Positions 1 to 11,569 are shown, numbered from the stretch's first letter. The stretch: 64,000 bases of DNA from Helianthus annuus (GCF_002127325.2 NC_035448.2:113299660-113363659); one strand, 5' to 3'. The notes: a model not told the origin generated them from the sequence alone. Translations and numbers: made by a program.

Positions 1-59
1 TGTATGAGACCAATGTAAGCGAATCCCTCGAGTTTCGCTCGCGCACAGGTACGAATGTA

Positions 60-232
60 TGAATTATGAGTATGAATAAAAGTATGAGCATAAGTATAAG
101 TTTAAGTATGAATACGCATGTGAGTAAAAGTATGAACATAAAACGTATGGGTATGAATATGAATATGAGTACAAATATGAGGATAAAACGTATTGTTATG
201 AGTATGAGTATGAGTGCAAGTACGAATAATAA
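60..232 (+). repeat. Degenerate TATGAG/TATGAA simple repeat
   Basis: Imperfect iteration of six-base units such as tatgag, tatgaa and tataag. It opens a 63-codon frame made mostly of Met, Ser, Asn and Lys, which is a by-product of the repeat and not a gene. Confidence 0.75.
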
Positions 233-1206
233 TGATTGCGTATATAGTATTATTTGAAACATAAAGAATTTAAGCATATAAAAACGATCAAAAGGTTGAG
301 TATGTAAAAATGAACAGTTTAAGTGAAATTATCGTGAGATATTGACTAAAACATGTACGACGATATGCGCGTATAGTTGTTTGAGCAAAACGTTGAGTTT
401 ATCAAATCAAAATAGATTGAGTTTGACTTGTAATGTAGAATCTAGTTTGTGGATGTCAAAAGTATGTAAAGCATCTATTGATTATGTGAGATGTACTTTG
501 TAAAAGAACGGAAATGCTACTCTTGTTTTAAAAGAATTTATGTACGTTGAAAATTGTCGGTTCCTACGAAGTTTTCTTGCCTACGTATTTGAATTTAGAT
601 GACATATTGAGTGGTGTATAGAAAGTTCTTTGTAAATAATAAGTTTGCATCATTTTAAAGGATCTTGCATTAAAATAAGAAATTTAAAATTTGGAAGTTC
701 TCGTGAAAACGTTGATTCTTAAAAGAAATTTAGCATAATGAACTTAGTGATCGTTGAAAAGTGTTTTAGTAAAATGATTTATGAACATTGAAAGTAGTTT
801 TAGTAAAACGATCCTATAATAACTATAAGATCTCATAGGAATGTGAGATAAGTTGGTTTGATTTTTGATTGAGGATGAAAGTCCTTAGTATAATGATACA
901 ATGTGAGTGCATTTTAGTGATTACGTCAAGTATGAAATTTGTGGGCAAGAGATTCATTAGACCGATTAAGTTGATGGGTAGCATTTCGTTGTATTTTGAA
1001 AATCAGGAAGCAAAACGTTGGTGGTATAACTAAGTATTTCGCGTATGTGATTTACGTGAAATAGATTATGGGATAAGGAATACGTTTGATAAAACAATGT
1101 ATTTTGAAATTGGTATAAGGAGGTATTTTGAATAATGATAAATGATTTAGGTATAAAACATGATCGGGTTTGCATAATAAAATATTTTTGAAGGAAAGTT
1201 TTGGTA

Positions 1207-1964
1207 ACGACCACCTAGGGAAGGGAATCACCCCTAACTCGTTGGTGAGGTCGTTTTAAGAAAAGAGGGAGTGGAGTCAATCGTCAAGGTAAGGAAATCG
1301 CTTCTATCTCGATGATACATCTCCATTTTGTGGTTGTAAGAAATGTAAATCTAATCTGTGACGTTTTCGAAATCATCCATGTGAAATACGTATAAGTGTA
1401 TGAAAAGATTTAGTATGATATGTGTGTAAGGAAATAATCTCAGAATAAATTCAAATTTGAAAAGAGAGAATTGCATCGCATAAGATTGATAATAGTAAAA
1501 CAAAGGTTTGATTAAAACTTGGATAGTTCCGAAATGGAACTTTGACTAACCAAAATGGTCAAAAAGTCTTTCGAATTTGAGGAACATGTTTTGGCCTAAT
1601 AGGTGGAATACTCTTTCCGACAAGTCGGTTAACGGTATTTACCCTTCCAGTTACTACATGTCCCATATCAATCGAAATTTCGAGACTTGGCGGGATTTAT
1701 AAAAATCAAGGAGTGGAATTAGTCGACAATGTGTGGGTTTCACCCCTAACTTGACGATTTCGTATCCTAAGTGTGGTTGGTACTCGTCGGGTCGAAATTT
1801 AATTTCAACACTTTGACAAGGGTCCACTAGAATTTGAAATTTGAATTTCTCCATCAAGGTGAGGATTTCACTCCTAACTTGATGGTGAATTTCATGTAAA
1901 AATAAAAAGTAGATGGATTGAGAGTTGTTCACCAAATTGTGGGTTTCACGCCTATTTTGGTGAA
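1207..1964. repeat. Five hairpins sharing a loop motif
   Basis: Five short inverted repeats at about 1207-1254, 1280-1316, 1721-1758, 1851-1885 and 1928-1964 have different stems but similar loops, roughly gtgggtttcacccctaa. The last two have perfect stems: ccatcaag with cttgatgg, and ttcaccaaa with tttggtgaa. The first three are imperfect. Stem sequence varies between units while pairing is broadly kept. Function unknown; they lie inside LTR-like sequence. Confidence 0.5.
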
Positions 1965-1969
1965 GTCGT

Positions 1970-2667
1970 CTCGTTTGTAGGACTGTAAACGAACCAAACG
2001 TTCAGCGAACAGTTCGTGAACTGTTCAGCGGGAAGTTCGTTTATGTCCGTTCGATTAGCTTAATGAATGAACACGAACAAAAAATTCCATTCCGTTAGCT
2101 TAGCGAACGAACACGAACACAGGTCTCGTTTGTTCGACTGCGTTCGTGAAAATTCGGTAAAATGTTCGCTTGATTATATTAAAAATAATAAATAATAAAT
2201 CTTTTATCTAATCATATTGAAAACTTGAATACCCTATTTTTTCTAAGTTAGTTAAAATTTGGACATTCTAAGACATTTTTGGAGAAAATTATGTCTAAGT
2301 TAGTTAAACTTTATTCATCATTTGGTGGTGTGGTAGACTTCTTGTGTTTTGATTTATCATTTGATGGTTGTATTTAACTACTTATATCCAATGTTTAAGC
2401 ATAACAATGTTTTCATTTTTTTATTTTCAAGTTAAATGTTTGTTTGCGTTCATTTTTATTTGCTTGCGTTCGTTTGTGTTCGAGACTAGTGTTCATTCAC
2501 GAACTGTTCGTGAACAATTGAATTTCCTTAACGAACGAACATGAACATAAACTTATGTTCGGTATGCATTCATGAACAGTTCGCGAACATGTTAATTTCC
2601 TTAACGAACGAACACGAATATGGCCTTGTTCGTGTTCGTTCGGTTCGTTTACAGCCCTACTCGTTTG
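1970..2667. mobile_element. Non-autonomous hAT element with 8-bp TSD
   Basis: The element is 1978-2659 (682 bp). Its ends are inverted repeats: taggactgtaaacgaac on the left, and the complement of taggGctgtaaacgaac on the right. It is flanked by identical 8-bp copies of ctcgtttg at 1970-1977 and 2660-2667, the target duplication length of the hAT superfamily. Both subterminal regions are packed with gaacgaacacgaac-type repeats in both orientations, as in hAT transposase-binding arrays. There is no transposase ORF, so it depends on an autonomous relative. Confidence 0.88.
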
Positions 2668-3541
2668 TGTATTACGAGTGGTTTCGATTTTAGTATAAAT
2701 GTGTAAAAAGACGTTGGTTTGAAATAAATAATAACAAGTATAAGCACATAAAACATTTCAAGAAAATAACACGTAAGAGACATTTCAAGAATAGCACATA
2801 AAGATGTTTCATAAAAATAGCATGTGAAGCAAGTATGGTCGAATTTGGTACTTAACTATAGACTAGGTCAAAAGCATGGCAATTTTCCTAATTCCCTATA
2901 GTTATGGCTCTGATAAATAAGCGTAAAGAATATGAATTTGCGTCTTTGCAAAATGTGAACAAATGTTTGTTTAAGAATCACGAACACATGGTAATTGTTT
3001 GCGAGTTAATCTTCGTAAGTATGCATTAAGTATAAACAACATGAATTTCATATAAAAGATCAATTTTTTACAACAACCGAAGTCTCGGATTTACAATGGC
3101 TTGAAATGAATTACGAATACAAAGGAGACGGATTTCCGAAAGTAGAAATATACGACAAGTTTTCTAATTAGGGAAAGTGCAGAAAAGCAGGGCGTTACAG
3201 ATTCGTTTAACCGTTTTTATAATTATGCTAGTAAATCACATGTGTATGTTCGTCAATACTTTGTGTTGACATGTACTTTAATATATTGCAGGAACTTGAT
3301 GATGAGACGTTGAAAGAAATTTAGTAGGACGACTAGAAACACACTTTAATTTAGTACTTGTTTTGTATTTTGTTTCCTTGTTGCATTACATTGTAATTTG
3401 TTTCCAAACTATGTATTTCCATTCTAGAAATGAAATGAAATTATGATTATTAAATACTTGTCGCAAATAGTCGTTATAAAGTCTATTGCAATCTAGTTTT
3501 CGTCTCACTCTGATGCTTCCACCATCGGTTGGGGTGTGACA

Positions 3542-4154
3542 GTATGTATTGTGTCCTAACTCAATTGGATCGGGCCTATTTATAGTATAAAGTAGAAATA
3601 AATCCTAACTAAGCTTCTGAGATTACCGGGATCCTGAGAAGACCAAGTAAATGACCGTTGGCAGCTTCAGGTTCTTTTCCACACGTTTTCCTCAACCATC
3701 TTCATGAGAATTCCGCAACAAGTCGTTCACTAGCCTTTAGTAGGGGAATATACATGTGGAATATTCTTAAGAGGCACAAGAAACTAATCAGTAACAATGA
3801 TGTTGAGGATCCTTAGTCGCATCAGGAGTCTGTCGTATGCTAAGAACCTCAAGATCCCAAGTATAAATTTTACCCTTAACAGTCAGGTAAGATGAAAAAA
3901 AAAAGGAGTAAAATAACAAGTTTGCCCTTAGGTTAGCAGCATTTGTCTTTTTTAAACATCATATATTAAATGGATATATTAGGTTAAAGGTTGTGATTGT
4001 TGCAAGAAATGATCCTTAAAGGTTTTTAGTGTACTTATTAAATGTCAGCTCTGTCCAGGTGACCCCAAACATAAACATAAACATAGTGATTTGTGAGCTT
4101 ACCCTGAAATAAATATGTGAGCAAACAATAATAGATGATTAATCTATTTTAGTC
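3542..4154. other. Intergenic, nothing recognised
   Basis: AT-rich sequence with an A-tract near 3895. No ORF, terminal repeat, tRNA or known element end was recognised. Confidence 0.6.
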
Positions 4155-4444
4155 AAGAGTAAATTACGATTTTGGCCCCTGTGGTTATATCACTTTTACC
4201 ATTTTAGCCCAAAAAAGAATTTTTTAACATCTGAGCCCCCAACGTCTTTTTTTCTAACCCTTTTGGCCCCTAACACTAACACCATCCATTAAATATAAGG
4301 GGCCAAAAGGGTTAGAAAAAAAGACGTTAGGGGCCAAAAGAGTTAGAAAAAAAGACGTTGGGGGCTCAGATGTTAAAAAATTCTTTTTTGGGCTAAATGG
4401 GTAAAAGTGATATAACAACAGGGGCAAAATCGTAATTTACTCTT
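4155..4444. mobile_element. Foldback (long inverted repeat) element
   Basis: Two arms of about 135 bp are near-perfect inverted repeats separated by a very short centre near 4285-4300. The outer ends begin aagagtaaattacgatttt and end with its complement. Such foldback MITEs are common in plants and often Mutator-related. I could not see a convincing 8-10 bp target duplication, so the superfamily is left open. As RNA, the arms would form a long hairpin that could feed small-RNA production. Confidence 0.75.
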
Positions 4445-4543
4445 TAAACAGCCTACCCACATTCGGACGTGACTATATTTTGACTCATAACTCAGCTGCT
4501 TATATTGTTTCTTCTAGTGGCACAAAGCGTGTCTTCTAATACT

Positions 4544-5060
4544 AGTGGGAATGCTCGCGCGTTGCGGCGGGTGTCCGGACTAATATCATATTCAATTATA
4601 ACGTCTATTACGAGCCACCATACATGAATTTATGTAAGTTTCACATAATTTCAATTGTGTGCCTCAACAATGGCTTTCAAAGAAAATAAAAGAACTTAAA
4701 ATTTACACATCCATTTTCATCATAATATTATAAATCTCTACTAAATGAATTTAGTGACTAAATGAAATTTTATATATTATTGGTATTAGTTTCTCCCCGC
4801 ACTTCGCGACGAGAGTGTTGCGTTTTCTTTCACATGCAACGTGGCAAGAGTTTGGTCGTTATCTTGTTTGACCTGCCGAAAATCATAAAGGTGAACACTA
4901 ATACCGTTTCCACTAACACAAAATACTGGCAACGATGTTCTCTCATAAGTAGTTGGGTTCGTGCACACAATACCGCAACCATTACATCAAACGCTATAGC
5001 GTACGATACCACATTAATCGCTATCGCGTACGTTACCAAAAAAAATACTTGATTTGGGTT
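4544..5060 (-). mobile_element. Possible Helitron fragment
   Basis: Read on the minus strand, the sequence ends with a GC-rich imperfect hairpin (cgccgcaacgcgcgagc) a few bases before CTAG followed by T, the 3' end architecture of plant Helitrons. A similar module (ctag, then atcgcacgttgcggcg) recurs near 7229-7256. A tctctactaaat near 4736 resembles a Helitron 5' end but in the other orientation, so the interval may hold two nested fragments. No Rep/helicase gene is present. The right limit is arbitrary. Confidence 0.3.
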
Positions 5061-5551
5061 TAACTCTGGTCTGATGGTGGCAAAAAATAAAACTTGAAGA
5101 ACGGGTTTCTAAAAATTTACTTCCATATTAATGATAGTTGTAATATTTATTTTTCATAACGTTAAATTTCATAATTATTTACAAATAATGACAACAAATT
5201 ATTATAATCTCTAAAAGTTCATTTTTAAAGTCTAGTTTATTTTAGGTTTTGGGGTTTAGTAAAAATTCGCTAACTTGTAAGAATTAATGAATGAAAAGTT
5301 TAGCTAGCATTTATAGTTTCAGATTTCTATTTATTAGTTGTTTGATGATAAATCAAAACATATTTAGTTCCTAAATGCTCACGAGCCATGTGTCCGAGCT
5401 GAGTGACTGCTTGCCCACTTTTTCAAGCCCTTTGTGAAGCTATTGTCTTGATTTTTAGAATGAAAATTAGAGAAACAAATTAACTGGCATTCTAAATCCA
5501 ACAAAACAAATTCAATCTCAATATGATGAGAATGTAAGGCAAACACAATTA
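5061..5551. other. Intergenic AT-rich DNA
   Basis: Low-GC sequence with no ORF of note. It is the pre-insertion locus into which the 2.75-kb LTR element integrated; the same locus resumes at 8312. Confidence 0.6.
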
Positions 5552-5556
5552 AAAAG

Positions 5557-5938
5557 TGTTAGGTCCAGAGTTCTACGCTTATCTTTATTGTATTTATTGT
5601 TGTTTATTTAGTTTAGATTAGCACTTGGGCTTGGGCTAGGCCATGTGGGCCAATGGGGTAGGGGCTCCTATAAATAGTCATGTCTAGATTATTGTTTAGT
5701 AGAGCTCTTCATTTTAGCCAAAATGTAATCCCTAAATGAGAACCTTGTACCAGACAATCCTAGAGATTGTGTGCAAGGTTCTCGAAGATCGTACCAGACA
5801 GTCCTTGAGACTATGTGCGATCTAAGCAGCGGCACTAAGTTTTGCAATGAAATATTTTCTTTTTGTTCTTATGGATTGATCTTATTTTCCGCGTTCGATT
5901 AATCCTAGAGTTATATCACGGGTTTTTCGAGACTAACA
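5557..5938 (+). repeat. 5' LTR of the 2.75-kb element
   Basis: 382 bp, TG...CA ends. A TATA box (tataaata) at 5669-5676 probably drives transcription. Within the LTR, two short inverted motifs (gagaaccttg with caaggttctc, and gatcgtac with gtgcgatc) could form stem-loops in the transcript leader. It is very similar to the 3' copy, indicating a fairly recent insertion. Confidence 0.92.
5669..5676 (+). promoter_or_regulatory. TATA box of 5' LTR
   Basis: tataaata in a ctcctataaatagtc context, repeated at 8037-8044 in the 3' LTR. Its position inside the LTR fits an RNA polymerase II promoter. Confidence 0.6.
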
Positions 5939-5940
5939 AG

Positions 5941-5953
5941 TGGTATCAGAGCC
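5941..5953 (+). other. Primer-binding site, initiator tRNA-Met
   Basis: tggtatcagagcc begins two bases after the 5' LTR and is complementary to the 3' end of plant initiator tRNA-Met, the usual copia primer. Confidence 0.9.
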
Positions 5954-7716
5954 ATTGAAGTCTTTCAAAGGCTTGGTTTTTCATGTCACTCGAAGAACAA
6001 CAAGAAGTTTTGCATAGTGTCGGGGGTGGTATGTTTTGTCAAAGGAGAGATCTCAGGTTTATGTAATCTGATATCCATCTACAGATCTGAAAAATATAAG
6101 ATCTGCCGGAGATCGAAAGCTGAACCGCGCAGTGGATACAAGCTGAAAAGGTTGGTCCATCGGTGTTGTTGTGAGTAACAGTGGAGGTTATGACTAGAGA
6201 TTATGTACAGAGTTGCAGGTTTCGACGTGATAAAGACGACCGGTAAACAAAAAGTTGCAGGTGGTACATGGAGATGATGAAGATAAAAGATGTAGGGATA
6301 TGGAGAAGATGGTGTCGGTACGTAACGAAACGGAGAAGGAAGATGGTACAGTCGCCGGTGATGGAGAGTGTCGGAGATGTAATGATGACAAGAGATGTGA
6401 CCGGAGTTGATGACGGAGATGGTTGTGGTGGTCGTCGGAAGGTTGTACGGTGGCCGGAGATGAGTCAGTAAACTCGTCTCCCTCTGTCATGAAGAAACCT
6501 GATGGAAATGATATAAAGAATCCTAAGGTTGTCTCGTTACAAGAGGTCCTGGTTTACGGTAATCGGAATATTACAATTCCAGCGAAATCTGTTTCTCCGG
6601 TTACTATGCATGAAAGGGTATCGTCGGAGAATATATTGTCGGAAAAATGAGTTTGAAGTTTAGATAATGAAACGTGATTAGTTATTAGCGACTGCAGATG
6701 TTATTGCATCGGAGTCATCATCGGAGACATCATCATTGGGATTTACTCCCGGAAATGTTGGTGGTGATGAATGATGATGACATTAGCAAGAATTTTGGAA
6801 CATTCTTTGTCGGCCACACATGATGTCTCATCATGGGTTTCAAAAACCCTAATCTTTGTCAACCGTCAGATGGAGGAATTGATCAACGGCCGAGATTGCA
6901 CACTGCATGTTGTCGGGTGCAAAAGGTTGCGGCTAAGGTTTGGAAAGGGTAGCGTGGGCTTGGATCATGAGAATGTTTGATGTTAACAGAATATTCGCAT
7001 GGTTATTTGGGCCATGCACATGGCAGATGGACTCTAAAATGTTTGTCTGCTCTTTGACGGCCACACTTGATTCCTCAGGTGAGTTAAATGTTTTATCTTG
7101 GGTCCACCTACATTCATGCTTCAAGCCAGGAATAAAGAATTTAGAAAACTACATTGTGGCCCACATTTTTTAAGAATGATGTCGTCGTTGTTGTGATTTT
7201 ACAATTTGCCATGGGGTTTAATTTTTGACTAGTTTTTTTTATATCGCACGTTGCGGCGAAACTAAGTAAATGATAATGTAAAACAAACGTGATTTGAAAA
7301 TAAAGCATGCTGTTTAGAAAGTCAAACCATTAGAACGATTTAGTTTATCATCGTACCGTTTTATAATACCAAATAAAAACTTTATTTTAAGTATAACCTC
7401 ATTTTTAACAAAACTTATAACGGAATGTCAGGGAAAGAAATGAAGCACAACTACGTACTTAAGTTTTTAGAAAAAAGTTATAAGGGTAACTTATTAAAGA
7501 AGTATCAAATTAATCGATAAATTAATATATGCTAAAAAAAAGAAAAAAACAATTGTTAAAAAAAGGTAAAGGAAATATATGTTTAAAAAAATATGTTATT
7601 AAAAGTAAATATAATAATAAACTATTATAATATATTAAATAATAATTAACTAATAAAATAATAAAAAAAACTATATATTATTATAAAAATAAAGTTACTA
7701 TTCATCATCTCTCAAA

Positions 7717-7774
<58 letters not shown>

Positions 7775-7926
7775 GGGCTATTAATGGAGTCTATTATTCT
7801 TGGGCTCAAATTTGGTCTGACTTGGGTAGCAAAACGTTCAATGGATCCGTGGGCCACTAAAGGAGGAGACCGAAGATTGGAGATCATCTAAACCGTAATA
7901 AAGATAGCATAAAAATAGGGGGAGAT
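5954..7926 (+). other. Non-coding interior of the 2.75-kb element
   Basis: Only short open frames, none recognisable. The first half (about 6120-6770) is rich in ccgga/tcgga triplet-like sequence. From about 7229 to 7690 it turns strongly AT-rich, possibly a nested fragment because it starts with a Helitron-end-like motif. An (AT)n microsatellite sits at 7721-7771. No retroviral domain is present in any frame. Confidence 0.65.
7721..7771. repeat. (AT)n microsatellite
   Basis: About 25 uninterrupted AT dinucleotides, likely length-polymorphic. Confidence 0.97.
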
Positions 7927-8306
7927 TGTTAGGTCCAGAGTTTTACGCTTATCTTTATTACTTTTATTATGTTTATTTGGTTTAGCTTAGCACTTGGGCT
8001 TGGGCTAGGCCATGTGGGCCAATGGGTAGAGGCTCCTATAAATAGTCATGTCTAGATTATTGTTTAGTAGAACTCTCCATTTTAGCAAAAATGTAATCCC
8101 CAAATGAGAACCTTGTACCAGACAATCCTAGAGATTGTGTTCAAGGTTCTCGAAGATCGTACCAGACAGTCCTTGAGACTGTGTGCGATCTAAGCAGCGG
8201 CACTAAGTTTTGTAATGAAATATTTTCTTTTTGTTCTTATGGATTGATCTTATTTTCCGTGTTCGATTAATCCTAGAGTGATATCACGGGTTTTTCGGGA
8301 CTAACA
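7927..8306 (+). repeat. 3' LTR of the 2.75-kb element
   Basis: 380 bp, preceded directly by the purine tract ending gggggagat, and closed by ctaaca followed by the aaaag target duplication. It differs from the 5' LTR at only a modest number of sites. Confidence 0.92.
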
Positions 8307-8381
8307 AAAAGTGAAACAATTTACAAATTGTACTCATATAGTCCAATAATAATACTTGTTATTGTAAAAATAATAGTCTAA

Positions 8382-9727
8382 TGGTGTGCGTATAGCGTGG
8401 TATGATTTTATTAATATTTTAAGCCCGTTTTACGCATTAGTCAAGTTTTAAATTTATAAAACACGATATTGTACTAACACTAAATACACACTTGGGCAAG
8501 TGCACCCATCGCGAGCGTAGTATAGTGTTGGTAAGATACCGAGGTCGTCAAGGACACAAGAGCATTTCGTACCGGTTTATCATCAACATTTAATCAAACT
8601 AAGTTTTTGAAAAGAGTTTTTTTAAACATGAAAATAAAATCTAAAAATTAAAAGATAAATAAAATGAAAAACTAATAGACAAGATAGAATCACTTGGATC
8701 CAACTCATCTTTAATGTACCCATTGATGATTTTCGCACTTTCGTACTTTTTAAGAGATTATCTTAGTTATAGTAGTAGGCCCCTCTTTTGAAGGTGACGT
8801 TACCCTCAACCCAGTGGTTTGAGTCAGCAGGGATACAATCCCAAAGGGTCGGAATATTGAAAGACAATTAAGTAAGGTATTAATGCAAAAAGTGGTAGGC
8901 CCCTCTTTTGAAGGTGACGTTACCCTCAGCTAAGTGGTTTGAGTCAGCAAGGATACAATCCCAAGAAGTCGGTTTAAAGTTTTAATAGTACTTTACATAT
9001 GAGGGGTTCAAGCTATTCGCACCCCCGCCATCCAATACCTTTGGGGCATTGAAGGAGATCCTAGTAAGCTTGAACCAAGTCCTCGCAGGATCTATACACT
9101 GAACGAGACAAGAACTTCACCAAACCACCCTCCTAACCCCCTTCTAGGTAGTTAACAAGCTTTATATAGACCGTAAAGATACGAATGAGCAAATCAATGA
9201 CATCATGAAGAAATGGTAAAGAAAATTCACGTTCAAAATAAAGAAACTAGTTATTAAAGTCATTAATACATACCCAATTAAAAAGTGCCGAAAGATTAAA
9301 AATCAAAAGTAATACATTAAAGACTTCTCTTCACCAAGTGATGTAAGAGTTTAGCCAAGCATGGCCTTTGATTGACAAGAACTCTTACGATCAATCTTGG
9401 ATCCTGAGACTACTACACACTCTAAAGATGATAGATGGATGATGGTGGTGGGTGTTGGTGTTGTAGTGGTGGTGGAGTGGTGGCAAAGTGGGATAGAAGT
9501 GATTTGCCAAGGGATGCTGCCGAGGGGTCGGGCATGTCACGTTATTCCTTCTTCTTGTATTTTATGTTGGTTTTGGCTGCTTATTGGTTCCTTTTGTTAT
9601 TTTAAGCTCATTTGGTCCTGTAAATTCAAAAGGAAGAATGGAACGTGCTTTTTCCAACATTAGTACTAAAAAGGGTTGGTTTTATGTCTCTATTGATGTA
9701 ATTTATATGTTGCATTTTGTAAACATC
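8382..9727 (-). repeat. A1 3' LTR
   Basis: 1,346 bp. On the plus strand it starts tggtgtgcg and ends acatca (TG...CA on the minus strand). It matches 60442-61791 with scattered differences, on the order of 5% over the first 240 bases by eye. It lacks the palindrome block and TATA box found in the longer LTRs at 28302-30024, 31932-33676 and 56981-58752. Confidence 0.92.
8775..9014 (-). repeat. Tandem ~120-bp module inside Athila LTR
   Basis: gtaggcccctcttttgaagg starts at 8775 and again at 8895. Each copy continues with ggtgacgttaccctc, a variable part and gagtcagca(a/g)ggatacaatcc. The same dimer occurs in every Athila-like LTR of the window (for example 29441-29640, 33085-33290, 45810-46010, 60830-61040). 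It looks like a duplicated regulatory or RNA-structural module. Confidence 0.8.
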
Positions 9728-9743
9728 AAATACCCTCACACTT
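9728..9743 (-). other. A1 polypurine tract
   Basis: On the minus strand the sequence is aagtgtgagggtatt, immediately before the 3' LTR; A2 has aagtgtgggggtatt and A3 the same. It is the presumed plus-strand primer, here with one G changed to A. Confidence 0.8.
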
Positions 9744-10987
9744 GAATCGTTGCTTGTCCTCAAGCAAAACTCTTTAAATGTGGCTTAATCACCCAAATGG
9801 AATAGGTAGAAAAGAAGTTTTGGGGCTTGTCTTGAGTGTCAGGAATCCAAGATCTTTATTTAATTTTGTTTTTATTTTATTTACAATCTTATTCGTCATT
9901 ATTTATTTAGAACAACTTGTTAAGAAAAATTATTTATTTAGGCATAATATGCCTCTTTAAAATTCTATTTATATACAAGTTCATATACCTCACGTGAGAT
10001 CACTCAACACTCGGCCGAAGGTGTATTTTTGTGAAACACTCGATACCGGCATGGGACTTACTTCTACCATATGCTTGCCAAGCGATCAAACCTCCTCCAT
10101 TTTAACTATAAACCTTTGTAAATATCAAGAGGACTTTGGAAAGGGTTAGGCTTGGGAATGGTAGATGGTTTTTGGGTTAGTGGTTAGTGAAATGGTAAAA
10201 AGCGTAAAAAGCGTCGGTTGTCGTGAAACTTTTTGTTTTTGTGATATTTATTCAAACTAAGCTTGTTTTCAAACAAGATTTTTGAGGAACTTGTTTGGTT
10301 ATTGAAAAATTCTCTATTTTTTGTTTTTTTTTTTTTTTGGTTTTTTTTGTGTCACAAGATAACCGAGCTTTTTACTAAAACAAATTGGTTTGAAAAAAAA
10401 AAGTTTTGGTGGGTAATGGGTGTTTGTTTTACGGGTATTGAAATGAAAGGGTTTAGGCTCAAAGGGGTTAACTAGGGGGATGTTTGGTAGGGGGTAAAAA
10501 GAAGAAAAACAATGGTTTTGAAAAAATGTTAGTCCTAATGCCTCCATCATTTACTTAGTTGGGTTCAAGTTGGTAAGGACCGGGAATGTATTGTCTTGGA
10601 AAGTTCTAGAGTCGTAAGAATCACGCGGCTATTCACACAAGAAACGAAAATGAACATTTAGTTTAAAGATGTATATGTATGCTCAATAAAGGCTCAAAAC
10701 TCACTAATTGTGGGAATGAGTTTATATTGTGAACAAGTATATATAATCAAATTTTAAAAAGATTTGTCATGCCTTTTTATAGTTTTTCTTATTTGGTTCT
10801 TTTTATCCTAACGCTATCGGTTGTAAATTTGTAAAAAAAAATAACCTTTTTAGAACTTGTTACTCCCAATTTAAACCAAGACAAGTAAAAAAATGAAAAA
10901 TTTTGAAAAGATTTGGGGTGATTAGCGGTTTCCAATAGAGTTTTGTGTAAGGCTTGTTATTAGTACTTTCAAGATTCAAGGTTTAGC

Positions 10988-11007
10988 TTCCCCCCCCCCA
11001 CTTAAAT
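10988..11007 (-). other. Second, upstream purine tract of A1
   Basis: Minus-strand taagtggggggggg, preceded by ttgaggacaatgtgtaat. A2 (36852-36872) and A3 (48377-48398) have it too. The LTR-adjacent tract is preceded by a matching ttgaggacaagc, so the module is duplicated about 1.26 kb apart. Confidence 0.65.
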
Positions 11008-11099
11008 TACACATTGTCCTCAATGTGTCCCAAAATAAGTTTTTAGGTTGATTTGAATGTGTAAAAGTGTGTTTAAAAACAAGGTTTTGTGTTATTGGT

Positions 11100-11290
11100 C
11101 ATCTGGCCACGGGCACGTGTTGTCTAGGCACGGCCCCGTGGTCAGAGTACCAGTAACGATTACATACAGAAGCTGGCCACGGGGCATGCCTGGTGGACAC
11201 GACCCATGGTAGGTTGGTTGCAGAAAATACAACAGGTCAGGGGGTGGACACGGGGGCGTAGTCGTTTACCACGGCCCCGTTGTGGCAGTC
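11100..11290. repeat. Palindrome cluster, A1 3' UTR
   Basis: Several copies of a CACGGCCCCGTG-like palindrome (for example near 11128 and 11267), interspersed with variants such as cacgggggcg. It is part of the family-wide motif set in LTRs and UTRs. Confidence 0.8.
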
Positions 11291-11569
11291 TGCAATTGTT
11301 GAAATTCAGGTTTTTGGCTTTCGTTTCTCGCTTCCGGGCTTAGGTGGCACTAATGCTTAGTGCATTCAAGCCTCCTGTGTACTTGTTTTGCTATACACCA
11401 CACAAAGCATAATATAATACCAACATCCTAATTTACAAGCGTTTAAAATCCATCATCACCACAAACATAAAACTAAAAAAAAAGAAAATGCAAAAAATAA
11501 AAGTCTAGAAAAGTAAATTGTTCAACCATGACATGCAGGCCAGTAAATTGTTCATAGAGTAGAGAGGGT

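Larger units (their letters stand above)
1..3541 (+). mobile_element. Decayed gypsy LTR, 3' part or solo LTR
   Basis: No coding potential is visible in any frame. The stretch ends with the bases ggttggggtgtgaca, which resembles the 3' end of Tekay-type Ty3/gypsy LTRs (the T element in this window ends ggggtgttaca). No primer-binding site follows at 3542, so this would be a solo LTR or the 3' LTR of an element lying to the left. No 5' LTR boundary was found inside the window. It contains a simple repeat, a series of hairpins and a hAT insertion, listed separately. It could instead be unrelated intergenic sequence with a chance terminus. Confidence 0.4.
5552..8311 (+). mobile_element. Complete non-autonomous copia-like LTR element
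   Basis: The element spans 5557-8306 (2,750 bp) with 5-bp target duplications aaaag at 5552-5556 and 8307-8311. LTRs begin tgttagg and end ctaaca. A primer-binding site complementary to initiator tRNA-Met follows the 5' LTR, and a purine tract (aaatagggggagat) precedes the 3' LTR. The roughly 2-kb interior has no gag, protease, RT or integrase, so the element must be moved by proteins from an autonomous copia relative. It is longer than a typical TRIM and shorter than typical LARDs. Confidence 0.92.
9744..11569 (-). other. A1 3' UTR
   Basis: Long non-coding tail typical of Athila. It is colinear with the tails of A2 (36297-38128, other strand) and A3 (47106-48888). Open frames here come from T-rich or palindromic sequence and are not genes. 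It holds a second purine tract and a palindrome cluster, listed separately. Confidence 0.7.

Noticed and set aside
4762..5052. 96-codon plus-strand frame
   Set aside because: No recognisable domain, overlaps two antisense frames of similar length, and lies in likely Helitron-derived non-coding sequence.
6194..7173. Several 60-98 codon frames inside the 2.75-kb element
   Set aside because: Low-complexity composition, overlapping on both strands, no gag/pol similarity and no shared frame.
10263..10550. Phe/Lys-rich frames on both strands
   Set aside because: Produced by T-tracts in the A1 3' UTR.
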